From Codonopsis lanceolata (taxonomy: Eukaryota > Streptophyta > Magnoliopsida > Asterales > Campanulaceae): DNA of 64,000 bases. Where the stretch lies: contig CM028384.1 in the NCBI GenBank assembly GCA_013146195.2, positions 76,666,728 through 76,730,727 on the forward strand, read 5' to 3'. Shown here one piece after another: positions 35,429 to 46,756 of this stretch (position 1 is the first letter of the stretch; each line of letters starts with the position of its first letter). Below the pieces are notes generated by a model, which was not told where the DNA came from, ran no database searches, and saw only the letters and a list, made by a program, of their open reading frames with translations. A program made the translations under genes and the position numbers.

Positions 35429-38400
35429 CTAGCAAATAGCAAACAGTTAAGAAATATAGCAAAAACGCTAAAAAGAAACAAATTGCCAAGAAACCTACAG
35501 CACAATTGCAGCAACTACAGGGCACTCTAAATTGCATTCAGATGTTGGACTTGATCGGTTGTCTCGATAAAGTATCCTATCACACCATGCAGGAATACGC
35601 TTCTTTTCCCCTGAATCATATCCTGGAAAAAGGGACGAATAAAGCATTTAATTAGATCCAATATTGTAAGGAAACCTAGTAAAAACAAGAGCTAAAAAAC
35701 CTGTAAGGAAACCCCAGAGTGAATCCTTGAGGAGCAGTTACTAGAGCTCCTAGCTAGCCTACGATTATGATCAGCCAACTTGGCAAAATAGAAGAACATA
35801 TGTTATACCTCCTAACCCCGCTTTTCCCCTCTCAAATTTGTAAGTTGGAGGAAATCTGATGATTGCCTCCCGCATTCCCTGGAAAACTTTACCGGCTTTC
35901 ATTTCAGCTTTTAGCTGATCCTTTTCTCGAAGCCAATCAAAGCTTCTTTGGGAAACAAAGTCCCTTGCCTCATCGTAAGTTATTCCAAAAAGTCGGTAAT
36001 TGAAGTCCCCACAAAAAATAACCATATCTGCTTCTGCTAAATCGGGTTTCCCATCTTCAGGATTGATCCCCACAGCCTTTGCAAACCCAAAATGCAAACA
36101 ACATTATCAAAAAGAAAATGACTTGCAACTCAGAGCCAATGATTAGCAGTAATAATTGAAATAAAGGCACTGTTTATGTGATATAAGTGAAGTATAACAA
36201 TACAGAAAGAAGAGAGAAGGAAAAGAAAATGTTTACATTTGTGGCACGGAGCATTTGAGCAGTAGAGGAGACAGCAGCTGAAAGAGCGAGGATCCAGCCA
36301 AAGGAAGAGTAAAGCAGCCAAAATAAATATGTAGAGAAGGCAAGAGAGCAAGACAAATACAGGTATTGCACCATACCAGAAGCATTATTGGCTGACCGGC
36401 TGAAGGTCATTGTTCGAAAAATGTGATCAAAATCAGCATTGCGACGATTCACTGCTTCCAAATGTGCAGCCAAGTGACAATTTGTAAAGGTAATTATCCT
36501 ATCATATACTCTCAGCCGCAAACCAACACCCCCCTGCGTTTATAAATGGCAAAGTAATCATAGCTCGTTGAGATAAACGAAAATCTATAACAAGCTGAGT
36601 TATCATGCATAGAATATGTTCTTTTATTCAGAAGAGCTATGAAATTACTATTTAAGAAATATACGTTCGACTATAAGAGAAGGCACGCAGAAAACTGTCA
36701 CCAATCTTGAAACCTTCATTGAAGTTATTATCTTTCCGTTGTGCAGATTATGTAATCAATCAAATATTGAAAGAAATTTCAAATACATTTGGTCTAATAA
36801 CAGAATACCGAATATGCTATATTACCCAAGTTTGTGTTACCCCAACAATTGCAGATAGCATCATCTAGTAAAATCTATACTAGATACCCCATTGTTCACA
36901 TACTCTTGAACATAAAGAAGACGGTAACAGTTGGTCAAACGACTCCATTGAACCATAGAATGACATCAGGCCCATGTCATAGTTTACATAAAATCAACTC
37001 AACTCACTGATCATTCGTCCCAACCACTTGTACTTGACCATGATTTCATTTTTCGCTATGTACACTATCCAAAGCATTACTTCGTGCTAAGCTTAAACTA
37101 CTAGCAACGAAGTTTTTTTCATTTGCATCGCCCATGTTAGTTACAGGTTTCCCCTGCCTGTAGCATTGGCATTGACGTTGATATTATTACTATTTTTATT
37201 GACTCACTAGAGGACTACGTGTATGTGTCTGAACCATCTTAAACCATTCACTCTCAATTAAACTCCAATTGGAGCTATTTCATTATCCCATAGTGTGTCC
37301 AATACGAATCTTTCCACCCCTCTTTTTCTTGATAAAAGAATCATTGAAGAAAAAAGGAATATAGAAGAAAAAGAAAGGACAAGGAGTCCACTTAAACGAA
37401 ACAGAAAACTTAGGCAAAGAAAATAGAAAAAATAATAAATAAAAAGGACAACAAGTGGGATAAAGAAAAATGATGATCCGCTCCCCAATCCCTCGTCAAG
37501 CTTGTGAGTGACACCCCTCTAAAGATCAATGAGCAACAATGGAGAATGGTAATGTTTAGGATTCATAAAGATTTAGAATAGAACCATCTGATTTGAGGGA
37601 AACCTCTTAATTTTGAAACGACAGTTCCAAAAAGAAACGCACTTTCTCTATGGGAAGGAGGAAAATTAAGGAACCCGCAGACAAGTTCTTGTATGGAACT
37701 GCTTCATGTTAGTTACATAGCATGAAAATTTCTATCCGTTCTTACAGCAGAAGCTTTAAAAAAGCAAGAAGGACAACCCTCTCCCTCAAAAGTGAATAAG
37801 ACAATACTTGTTCTCGGAAGATCTAGGAGTTGCTAACAAAGAGCTTTAGCTCAACTGGTACTGCTCAATTCCTTTAACGGAGAGGTCGAGTGTTCACGCC
37901 TCACTAGAGGCACTATTACTCAAGCCTCACCAAAGGAACCGTTGTTCTAGCCAAATGACACTAGCACAATTGTTCTAGCCGAATAGCACTATCTAATTAC
38001 TGTGTAGCCTTTCAAGGCATTATTAATAATATTAAGGGTAGGGCTAAGGTCAATTTTCCCTTCAACCTTAAAAAAATAGAAAAGAAAAGATTTAGGAGTT
38101 CCTCCCTGTCTATGAACCAAGAAGGGTCCTGATTCCTGAACACACCACAAAGCCACAAACACTCCTCGTCTTTGCATCTTCCAAAACATCTTTTAATAGT
38201 TATGGGAAAACCCAAAATAGAAATCTTGCAAACCGAAGGCTCTTACAAAGAGGCAAACAATTCACAAAACAAACTCCATGCTACTCGACGATGAAAAAAA
38301 TGATGATCGTTGGTTTCATTTTGTACTCAACACATCCCACACATGTTTGCGGGAAGAGTCAATTGCAAGGATTACTTTTAATCTCCCATCATTTAACCTC

Positions 38401-41400
38401 TCTAGTTTTCACATGCATCCATCATAATTTCCTCATTTCAGCCAACCAATTTCATGAATATGTTGTTCATAAGTTGCACGACTCTTTAGATTGGCTAGGA
38501 AAAGAGGTATTCGAAGTCTCGAAGCTAGTCCCTGGGCATTCTGGGGCTGTCTTCAATTGCTGACTTCCGTTCACTGGATAAGGGAAAGCCCTCGCCCGTT
38601 CACTAGCTAGAGTGCTCGCATTACTATGTTGCCTATTTCAAACCAGTCTGTCTAGATTAGGACCTGCCTATTAGTCCTATAATTGCATGCACAGGGAAAG
38701 CTAAGACGCTACGCTATCTTAGAAAGGTCAAATCTTTCTTCTGGTTAAGCCTTTGCCACGAAGCATCCACCGCTAAGACCACCTAAAACTATATGCCCAA
38801 AGTTGGACCAATATCTCTAATGGAGAGATCTACTAATACAAGGAGACATTGGAATGGAATTAAACATATTTTTAGGTATCTTCAAGGTTCACATGATCTT
38901 CGTTTAATTTATACAAGAAATATATGACATTGGTGGGCTATTTGGATGCTCGCTATATGTATGTCTGATCCCCATAATGTCTGGTCCCAGACTAGTTATG
39001 TTTTCCTCTATGGTGGTATGCAATTTCATGGAAGTCGCAGAATGGATTTTGTATTATCTCAATCTATGTTGATGATATAAATATTATTGGAACACATAAA
39101 GAACTTGAAGAAGCAAGCTCATGCCTAAAGACGGAGTTTGAAATGAAGGACTTGGGTAAAACCAAGTATTGTCTCGGCCTACACATCGAGCATCTTCCTG
39201 AAGGAATTTTTATACACCAGTCAACCTACCTGAAGAAAGTTCTGGAGAGATTTCACATGGATAAATCTCATCCACTTAGCACACCAATGGTTGTCCGATC
39301 CATTGAAGTGGATAAGGACCCATTTAAACCAGAAGATACCGAGGATATTTTAGGACTAGAAGTTCCTTACTTGAGCACATTACTTTATTTTGTAAATTGC
39401 AGTAAGATATTGCATTTCCAGTGAACTTGCTAGCAAGGTTTAGTGCTTCTCCTACAAGGAGACATTGAAATGGCATTAAACATATTTTTAACTTTTAAGT
39501 ATTCTTCAAGGTTCACAAGATCTTGGTTTACTTTATGCACGAAATTAAGGTAAGACACAGGTGGGCTACTTAGATGCCGGCAATATGTCTGATCCCCATA
39601 ATGTCCGGTCCAAGACCAGTTATGTTTTCCTCTATAGTAGTACTACAATTTCATGGAGGTCTGTTAAACAGTCTATCTGTCTATGGCTATCACTTCTTCA
39701 AACCACTCAGAGATTATCATGTAAAGAGCTTAGGCACCCAACTTAGAGTCGGTATCTATCGCTTTTATCTATTGTATAAACAATTTATTCAACCAACTTT
39801 TTATCTCTCATGTAAACAGTTTTGTAGCCAACTTAGAGTAAGTGTATGTTATTTTTATCAATCGTGTTAACAACTTATGCACCCAAATAGCGCTAGTTTA
39901 CCCATCGGTGCCCAATTCAATTTTCCACTGATCCATCAACATATTTTGAGAGACAACGATGACGACAATTAATAAGTTGAAAATTATTTTTGTCCATCAA
40001 ACACACAATTATCATGTGATGGGATGCATCACAACACCTCTTGGATTGAAAACGAGCACATGGCTCATCACGTGTTTGACACAATCTTGCTGATGATGCA
40101 CATTGTGACAATTACCAACTAGAGAAGGGAAATACTTAATACCGCAATTGCAATATACTTAATATTGCACTTTTTGTAAAAAAAATTCCTATTTTGCCCA
40201 CCGCACAAATTTACGACACCAGCCCAATCAATTTATTTTTTTCAATTGTTGAGCCTGCTATCAGCCTAGGCTACTGTTCACCCAAGCCCACCAAGTCTGG
40301 CCCAAAACCATTCCTCCTCCACCAGCGAGCTGTCCGCCCAGCCTTCTTGACTTCTACAATTATTTTCAATAGAAGAGATTAAATTACCATAACCATTCAA
40401 AAGTTTGACACCTCATACCATAGTTATTGATATTAATTATAATTAATAGGTATTGACATTTCAATCATAATGCGTAGAATTCCAAAAGTTACAATCGTTA
40501 GAAGGCTTAAGATTGAAGATTTAACAAATGGATATAAGGTGTCCCAACCTAAGGCATCCTCACTGACTTTAAATACATATATGTATAGATTTTCTATCAC
40601 ATTAAACTGCAGATGCAGCTCTCTATTAAGTTCTATGACTACATCTTCTGAAACCTCTTCTTCTCAACTACTATTTAACCATCTCGTAAATGAGACCATT
40701 ATACAAGCAAAAGAAGGGATGAATAGATCCAGAGTACCTTATTACACCACGTTATCTTATCAAATATCTCCTAGGAAACTTTCCTTATCACACTTGAGTT
40801 CTACTTTAGTTAACCGAACTGGATTGACAAACCGGGTGGATAATTAACCAATGGTTCAATGTCCAATGGTACATGTCACATTCCTAGTCTATGTCATATT
40901 TGGATCTACTCAAACCATGATTCGGAATAAAGAGAGGCCCGAGTTATGGAAACTGTTTTTGAAAATCATAGTAATAAGAAGCCTGCCGCCTGACAAGGTC
41001 TTTGGTCATACTTATAGCTAATGCTGCCCCCCTTGGGAGTCTGTTAGATAATATGGGAGAAAGGAATCACAGGGCTTTTGAAAACGATGAGATGTCTATC
41101 CCTAGATTGAAGGCATCCCTGCTTCACAAGTTTTTTTTTGGTGTAGAAAAGTAAGTGTTGTCTTCAGCTGATTCTTTTGTAGAGTTTGTAGATAGTTTTG
41201 CTGCTGGCTAGGTTCTTTTGTTCAAGCATACTCCTAGTATACACAGGTTGCATCACCTGTTTTGGTGCCTTTTATCTAAATATACCTCTTTACTTATCAA
41301 AAAAGTAAATAAATAAATAAAAGAATTGCACAGATGAGGAGTAGATAATATTATAAGAATGTCAGTGTAGCAGAATAATCAAGCATGTATTACATTTATC

Positions 41401-42023
41401 ATGCTATAACTCTTATGGGAACTGAAAGAACATGAACTAACACATTGCCAACATAATTTTCTTTCAGTTTCTTGAAAGAAAATCACACCGTTTTAAGCTT
41501 CCATGCACGAAAAGCTCATGGCACGAAGGAAGAGAAAAGAAACAGTCAACCTACACACCTTATTACCAATGGCACGACCCAAGCCACATGGAACAGCTCC
41601 AACATCAAGGTCCCCAACATGCGTTCTAAGGGACTTTCTCACCCTGAGAAGAGTATACCTCCAATCAATAATATGAGAGATGCAGAATAAATTAAGTACA
41701 ACTCTAAGGAGATTCTTCAGCCAGAAAAAATTGGCCTTGAGAATTACAGTTGAAGAAGAATGTAGAAGCTTATTTCCACGAAATAAAACCAGTTCAGGGA
41801 TCTTTCTTCATATGATAAGCATACTAACCAGATAGCTATAAGCAGGCCTGCTAGCTGCCTAGATCCTACACGTTCAAAAGTTGATCCTTCATCCAAACTC
41901 TTGCCAATTGCGTCCTGCCAGATTTGCCCAATAGAACTGCCTTCAAGTCCTACCTACAATTGAAATGAAACCGTTGAATATATATCACAGATTATTAGAT
42001 GAAGCAGGAAAGGGGGGAAAAGG

Positions 42024-42057
<34 letters not shown>

Positions 42058-45000
42058 TCCCAAGACTAACTGGGCATTGTATTCTTCCTTTGTCAGTTCT
42101 ATCACAAAATTTAAGGAAATTATAAACCAAGAGCGCATCAGTATAATATAATGTAGCCAAATATGCAGAGCTCTACTCTTCATTGTAGGTGTTGCTTAAA
42201 AAATTTAGGGTCAATCAGCGATTCTGGATAAAGAAAAAGAAATTTGCGGAAGGAAATTTTTGAAATCTGAACTTTTTAAAGATTATTTAGAAAGCCAAAT
42301 AGCTGGTGCAGTAGTAGAGAAGATATGCTAGGACAGAACTGCAGCAAATTGTAGGTTATTGTTATTTGCTGAAATTTAAAAATAGGTGAGTAACTCGTAA
42401 AAGGTTTGGATAATATATCAGACATCATTTATTTGATAAAAACTCGTACTGTCCCTTACCAGGAAAACATATAGAATACACTTTTTACATGGCAATGAGC
42501 TATTTGACTTTAGATTGAATAAGGAAGTGAGAGTCAACAAATGTTTATAAAGTTTATAGGATCTCACAGTTTCTTTTGCTGCAGACATTGCAAGGAAACC
42601 TGCTCCCATCTCTACTTCTTGCAACCCAACCACAAGAATTCCAACATCTGAGATCTGAGAGCCCAGCCACGACATGAGTGCATCGTGATTGGGTTTTCCT
42701 TGACCAACGTTCCACGTGCCAACCATAATCTTAACATTTTCTTGCCGCGTGTACATGAGTTCCTTCTTCGCCAAATTTGACCGTATAATGTTGTCAAGAG
42801 GTCCGGGAGATGCGATGTTCCATCCACGTATGCCACCATGAGAAGCCAAGCTATAAATCCAGCTGTTTCCAGCTACAAGCTTTAGGACAGGACCATTATG
42901 AGCAACCCAACTTGCAGCCAGGTTTCCCTCAAGATCGAGCATCTGAATCACACCACTCACATAGCCAACCCATATTCGTGATCCATAAGTGCAAAAGCAC
43001 AGCACAGCACACTGATGGTGATGGTAATCTTGGAGACGATTGCCATTTCCGTCCCACTGGACGAGTAAGCCATTTGAACATCCAGTCCATATCATCCCAT
43101 CAGAAGCAAGCACTAGCGCTTCTGTTCTTTTGCTATCTTCAGCCACAAAGGCCCCCGCACCCTTGGTTGCAACTCGGCGAACAGCATCGGCGGCTCCCAT
43201 TATAGCATTACGTGACCTCTGCAAGAAGGTATTTTGGGATTTTTCCTTTTTTGATTTTGAAACAAACTTTACATTTATCTCATCCTCGACTGCCTGATCC
43301 TGCGCAGCCGGCATATCAACCCGATTCTCCGTCTGACCATCTACGTTATATACTTTCAAAAGTTCCCTTGTCCGAGCATCCCTGCAGTTTCCCAACTATC
43401 AGGACAATTAGGACTCATGACAGATAAATCACAAAATTCCCTTTAGAAGCACCAAGCATGTAGAATAGCGTGGCAACATTTCATAAATTCTCTTTCAAAA
43501 GATGAACTATGCAAAGAACAAAAATTAATCACTTGTACATTATGAGATACATGCATCTTGTAGATGGAGAATGTGTGAAGTGAAACTGTACCATAGCGAG
43601 AAGGACAGAGAGGCAGATGCCCACACTTTAGCTCTTACATTATCTGACAACAAATACTTCACATCAGAGGAAGATATATTACAGACACCATTAACGGTGA
43701 CTTGGCTCCTGAGGTCAATGAATGACCTCTCCACGAGTAAAGCGGCCATGTGTCTTTCCTCCGGTGATAAAGAAAGAGATTTCTCAACTGATTCCCATGG
43801 CCAGACCTTTATAATACCACCCTCAAAACCTGTCCATATGTCACCTGGAAAGCAACACAAATGTAAAGCTGTCAAAGGGTAGAGCTGAAATCCATGACTT
43901 ATAAGTTCTTAGAAGATCATTCTTGAAGAAAGTAGGTTCATAATCTAGCAGGCATTCCAAAGACAATATTCCTGATGTACTTTTTGATCACTATTTGGAA
44001 GTTAATTATATAAAACACTGGAAAACGAAAAAAGTTAGGAAGAGCATACAAATGCATAGATGGGCAGCAAACATGACCAAGATAATAGTTAAGGAGGACC
44101 AAGATCACAAGTTTTATACAGTACAGTATACAATTGCTGAGCTATTCACCATTGAAACACGAATCGAGCCTTGATATCAATATGTTTCAGCATTGAATTG
44201 TTATAATCAAATTCCAATAGGTAAGCAAGCAAAATTTGGAAAGAAATCAATAGTTGTCTTCATTATGTAAAATGAATTTCATTCGCATCACATAATACTA
44301 CAGATATCAAAAATCCACCGCAGACCAAATAAAGGGTGCTTCCATACACGAATGCCCAACTGTATTATTTTTTTCGTTTTTCTAAACTGGTGGGGCTAAC
44401 CATTTCACCTCCAATAGGGCACATTGCGCATGACAACTACCACACGTATCTAAAGAACCCCACTACACCTAGGGGCCAAAGCGAGTGTTTGTGAGTTTCG
44501 GCCGAGGTGTAGCGAGTAGGGGAGGTGCCAGACGTAGAGATGTCCCCAATAGCTACAGGTGAGATTCGATCCCGAAGCATTGACAAAGAAAAATTGCCCT
44601 TCAAAATCTAATACAACTAGTATGTCAAATCAAGCATTGAATGAAATGAGTAAAATTACCATTGGAAGAAATGACCATGGAAAGAACAGGACCGCGATGA
44701 GCTTGCCAAGAAAGGCCTTCCTTGAAGGGAGAATCATCGGTAGGCTGCTGATCCATCTTCCAAGACCTTATCTTACCATCCTTATGTCCACTCCACACCA
44801 ATTTACTCCCTCGATCTATTACCAGACAGATGGTGGGCGAAGTATTTGCCGACTCGTAAAACGGCGCCGCATCCTCATCCCCTCTCCGAACTCTACCTCC
44901 GATTCCAATCCCCGGTTCATACGCGTCGGAAAGATTCCAAACTCTAACCCCAGACTCCTGACCCGCCCATAGCTGCGTCTCCGTACAAGCAATCGTCCTC

Positions 45001-45452
45001 AAAAACTTACCAACTTGCGTCTCCCTCAACGGGTGCGGCCTCAGCTCCAGGCACGGCGGACGCCCCGGATGAACCGCCGCTCTACACGGCACTTTAAATA
45101 TCCCCGCGTCTCCGCCGTTACCAACGAACTCCGGTAACGGTTCGTTGGAGGTGACGGAGGCGTCGGCAGGAGAATTGGCGTTAACGCTGAGCTGGTTAAT
45201 GTGATAGTCTTGGTCATTGGGGACGCCGGCGGAAGGGCAGAAGTCATCGTCGGAGGAATCGTAGTAACGATCGACGACCTGTGGAATGCAGTTTTCGTCG
45301 AGGCTGTGCTTGCGGAGCTGGTGACGCTTGATGTGGGTGCCGGTGTTGGTGCGGAGTTGTTGGCTGTAGGAATTGGTTTTGTGGCGGGGTTGCGCATTGG
45401 CTACCGCCGATAACGCGTCGTTTAAATCGTCGTCGTCTTCGCGTTGGCTCAT
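34576..45452 (-). CDS. WD40 + type II inositol polyphosphate 5-phosphatase (5PTase12-14/FRA3 class)
   Basis: Eleven exons on the - strand: 45452-44660, 43844-43592, 43381-42568, 41953-41829, 41643-41559, 36533-36377, 36277-36237, 36076-35809, 35622-35499, 35428-35068, 34947-34576. All joins use GT/AG and keep frame; 3393 nt, 1130 residues. The start is MSQREDDDDLND; an in-frame ATG 15 codons upstream is less likely. WD40-type repeats cover about 140-560 and the phosphatase domain about 565-930, with GTWNVGQG, MVIFCGDFNYRL and RIPAWCDRIL, the metal- and phosphate-binding motifs of 5-phosphatases, plus SDHKPV. The family removes the 5-phosphate of inositol phosphates or phosphoinositides. In Arabidopsis, members act in wall/actin organisation (FRA3) and light/auxin signalling (5PTase13). 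Intron 5 is 5 kb and full of transposon debris. Orthology to 5PTase13/14 is inferred from the neighbour. Confidence 0.95.
35499..41953 (-). CDS. 5PTase gene exons 4-9: catalytic domain
   Basis: Exon 4 encodes VGLEGSSIGQIWQDAIG, exon 5 WVRKSLRTHVGDLDVGAV and GRAIGNK, exon 6 GGVGLRLRVYD and TNCHLAAHLEAVNRRNADFD, exon 7 a 41-nt microexon (AVSSTAQMLRATN), exon 8 the GDFNYRL and REAIIRFPPTYKFERG motifs, exon 9 SGEKKRIPAWCDRILYRDN. Exons 4, 5, 7 and 9 are too short or spliced too tightly to show as long frames; they were found by walking splice sites and checking phase. Confidence 0.9.
37836..37990 (+). mobile_element. SINE-like, tRNA-derived sequence in 5PTase intron 5
   Basis: tagctcaactggta (about 37848-37861) resembles an RNA polymerase III A box and gaggtcgagtgttcacgcc (about 37882-37900) a B box, about 35 bp apart as in tRNAs. 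No cloverleaf could be drawn with confidence, so a SINE head or tRNA relic is more likely than a tRNA gene. Confidence 0.45.
38790..39760 (+). pseudogene. Rearranged copia pol fragment (copia-4) in 5PTase intron 5
   Basis: RT end and RNase H fragments on the strand opposite to the host gene. 39054-39424 encodes YVDDINIIGTHKELEEA, then EMKDLGKTKYCLGLHIEHLP and LSTPMVVRS. RNase H sequence (WNGIKHIF, FLYGG/FLYSSTTISWRSVKQ, MSDPHNVRSKTSYVFLY) occurs twice, at about 38830-39040 before the RT piece and again at 39450-39690 after it. No LTRs seen. It is dead and spliced out with the intron. Confidence 0.85.
40980..41330 (+). mobile_element. LINE 3' end in 5PTase intron 5
   Basis: A frame ending GERNHRAFENDEM and RLKASLLHKFFF (about 41055-41145) matches the C-terminal end of plant L1-type LINE polymerases. 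It is followed by a 3' UTR with tttacttatcaaaaaa (about 41291-41306), a common end of plant LINEs, and an A-rich taaataaataaataa tail. 5'-truncated copy. Confidence 0.7.
42027..42054. repeat. (GA)n microsatellite in 5PTase intron 3
   Basis: About 14 GA units inside the intron between exons 3 and 4. Confidence 0.9.
42568..45452 (-). CDS. 5PTase gene exons 1-3: acidic N-terminus and WD40 region
   Basis: Exon 1 (45452-44660) encodes an acidic, low-complexity N-terminus and the first WD-type repeats (QLWAGQESGVRVWNL, LVWSGHKDGKIRSWKM). Exon 2 (43844-43592) gives DIWTGFEGGIIKVWPW and ERSFIDLRSQVTVNGV. Exon 3 (43381-42568) gives MIWTGCSNGLLVQWDGNG, RIWVGYVSGVIQMLDLEG and GGIRGWNI, then the start of the phosphatase domain (KIMVGTWNVGQG) and VGLQEVEMGAGFLAMSAAKET. 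A - strand frame at 45041-45397 is a shadow. Confidence 0.95.
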
Positions 45453-45789
45453 TATTTTCTGTACAAAATTAAGCGGATTGGAATCAGAAACAAGCAAAAA
45501 CCAGATTGATTGATTGATTGATTGACGAAGGGAATGAAGTTAGGGGAGGGAAGAATTGATCAGCGAGAGAGAGAGAGAGAGAGAGTCAAATCGAGAGAGG
45601 AATAAGGCGAGGCTTGCTGGGAGCGTACGGACAGGAATGCTTCAATTTTCTCTCATGCAGCAACGTTCTTCTTTCATGGAGTAATTACATTATTCCTCTA
45701 CTAACTTTCATTTAGTTGCACTTTGCACCTAATAATTCCACAAAAATACGGAAAAATTCTTAAATATTACTCCCACCAATTTCTAATAA
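45453..45789 (-). promoter_or_regulatory. 5' UTR and proximal promoter of the 5PTase gene
   Basis: Directly upstream of the ATG. It holds a GA/CT tract (45564-45585; CT on the mRNA strand) and a short tgat tetramer repeat (about 45508-45524), both common in plant leaders. I see no unambiguous TATA box. A MITE starts at 45790, about 340 bp above the ATG. Confidence 0.5.
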
Positions 45790-46298
45790 GGGGTGGGCTA
45801 ACCACACCCCAAAACCCTCTCTTTACACCTCCCTATTTATTTTTTTTTTTGCAAAAATGTCATCGTGGGAAATGCCAATATAGTCCCATGAACAATTCAC
45901 ACCACCCTCAGCCGCACACATCTCATTATGTGCGACAACTCTTAGTCGAACTCCACCTAGAGCGTGCAACTACTCCCAACCCAACTCCACCCAAAGCATC
46001 ATCATAACTAGGTCTGAACAGAGAATTGTCTGTTCGACCGACCGACGATGAATATGAAGATGAGGAGGCGAAACAGATGGACGAACCTTGCGATTAAACA
46101 GAGGGCGAGCAGGCGACGGTCATGGAAGATGAAGACGAAGATGACGATGAAGATAGGAGTACGTGAGAGAAAGAGAGGAGGCCAGGAGGGGTAGAATGGG
46201 GAGTTAGGGTGGGTAGGGAGAGTATTGTGTGAAATGGGTGAGGTGTGGAGAGTAATGGGGTGTAGAGAGAGGGTTTTGGGGTGTGGTTAGCCCGCTTC
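45790..46298. mobile_element. Mutator-like MITE in the 5PTase upstream region, 509 bp
   Basis: Inverted ends of about 45 bp: left ggggtgggctaaccacaccc, right reversed gaagcgggctaaccacaccc, both going on with caaaaccctctct. The flanks ttctaataa (45781-45789) and ttcaaataa (46299-46307) are a 9-bp duplication with one mismatch. No ORF. Confidence 0.78.
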
Positions 46299-46642
46299 TT
46301 CAAATAATCATAATCTTTTACCCGACACACCATTTAAAAAATAATAATTAAATGTATTATAAATAGGCAATAACTTGGGTAAGACGATCTTATGGATGTT
46401 TTTTGTAAGATAGATCATTTTTACCCGACACACCGTATGTTGGTGGATTAAGTTGTGAGAGAGTGGGACTTCGTAAATCTGTAAGATGGTTTTATAGGAG
46501 GCCTACTCTTATAAATATTGGTGTAATGTGTGGTTTTCTTTAATGCTCATAAGCATGTGGTCATAATTAAAGTAGGTAGAAAAAGTAAGAGTAAAGTGGT
46601 AAAAGTGTTTTCCTAAAAATAAAAGTTTTGAAAGAGTACAAT
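46299..46642. other. AT-rich spacer with short degenerate repeats
   Basis: ttacccgacacacc occurs twice (about 46319 and 46421), and gtaagatggttttataggag looks like a fragment of a dispersed plant repeat. No gene. Confidence 0.45.
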
Positions 46643-46756
46643 TACTCCCTCAGTTCTGGGCAAAGAGTCCACTATTCCATTTTGCGATATTTCACTTAAA
46701 GAGTCTACTTGTATACATTCTAATTTCGTACCCCTGCGCTACGATGTCCTAAAAAT
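46643..46756. mobile_element. Partial Stowaway-like MITE end, cut by copia-3
   Basis: tactccctcagttctgggc (from about 46641) matches the CTCCCTCnGT start of Stowaway elements, followed by aaagagtccactattcc. The other end is missing; the copia-3 LTR starts at 46757. Confidence 0.5.

Noticed and set aside
37836..37920. Functional tRNA gene
   Set aside because: A/B box-like words exist but I could not form acceptor and anticodon stems with confidence.
42810..43297. Plus-strand open frames of 131 and 85 codons
   Set aside because: Reverse shadows of 5PTase exon 3, which has strong family motifs on the - strand.
44330..44600. Possible reversed SINE (gagattcgatcccga resembles a B box)
   Set aside because: No A box or second end could be placed, so only a weak word match remains.
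45041..45397. Long antisense-frame protein rich in Thr/Ser/Pro
   Set aside because: A shadow of 5PTase exon 1 in another frame; the splice-compatible WD40 frame explains the region.
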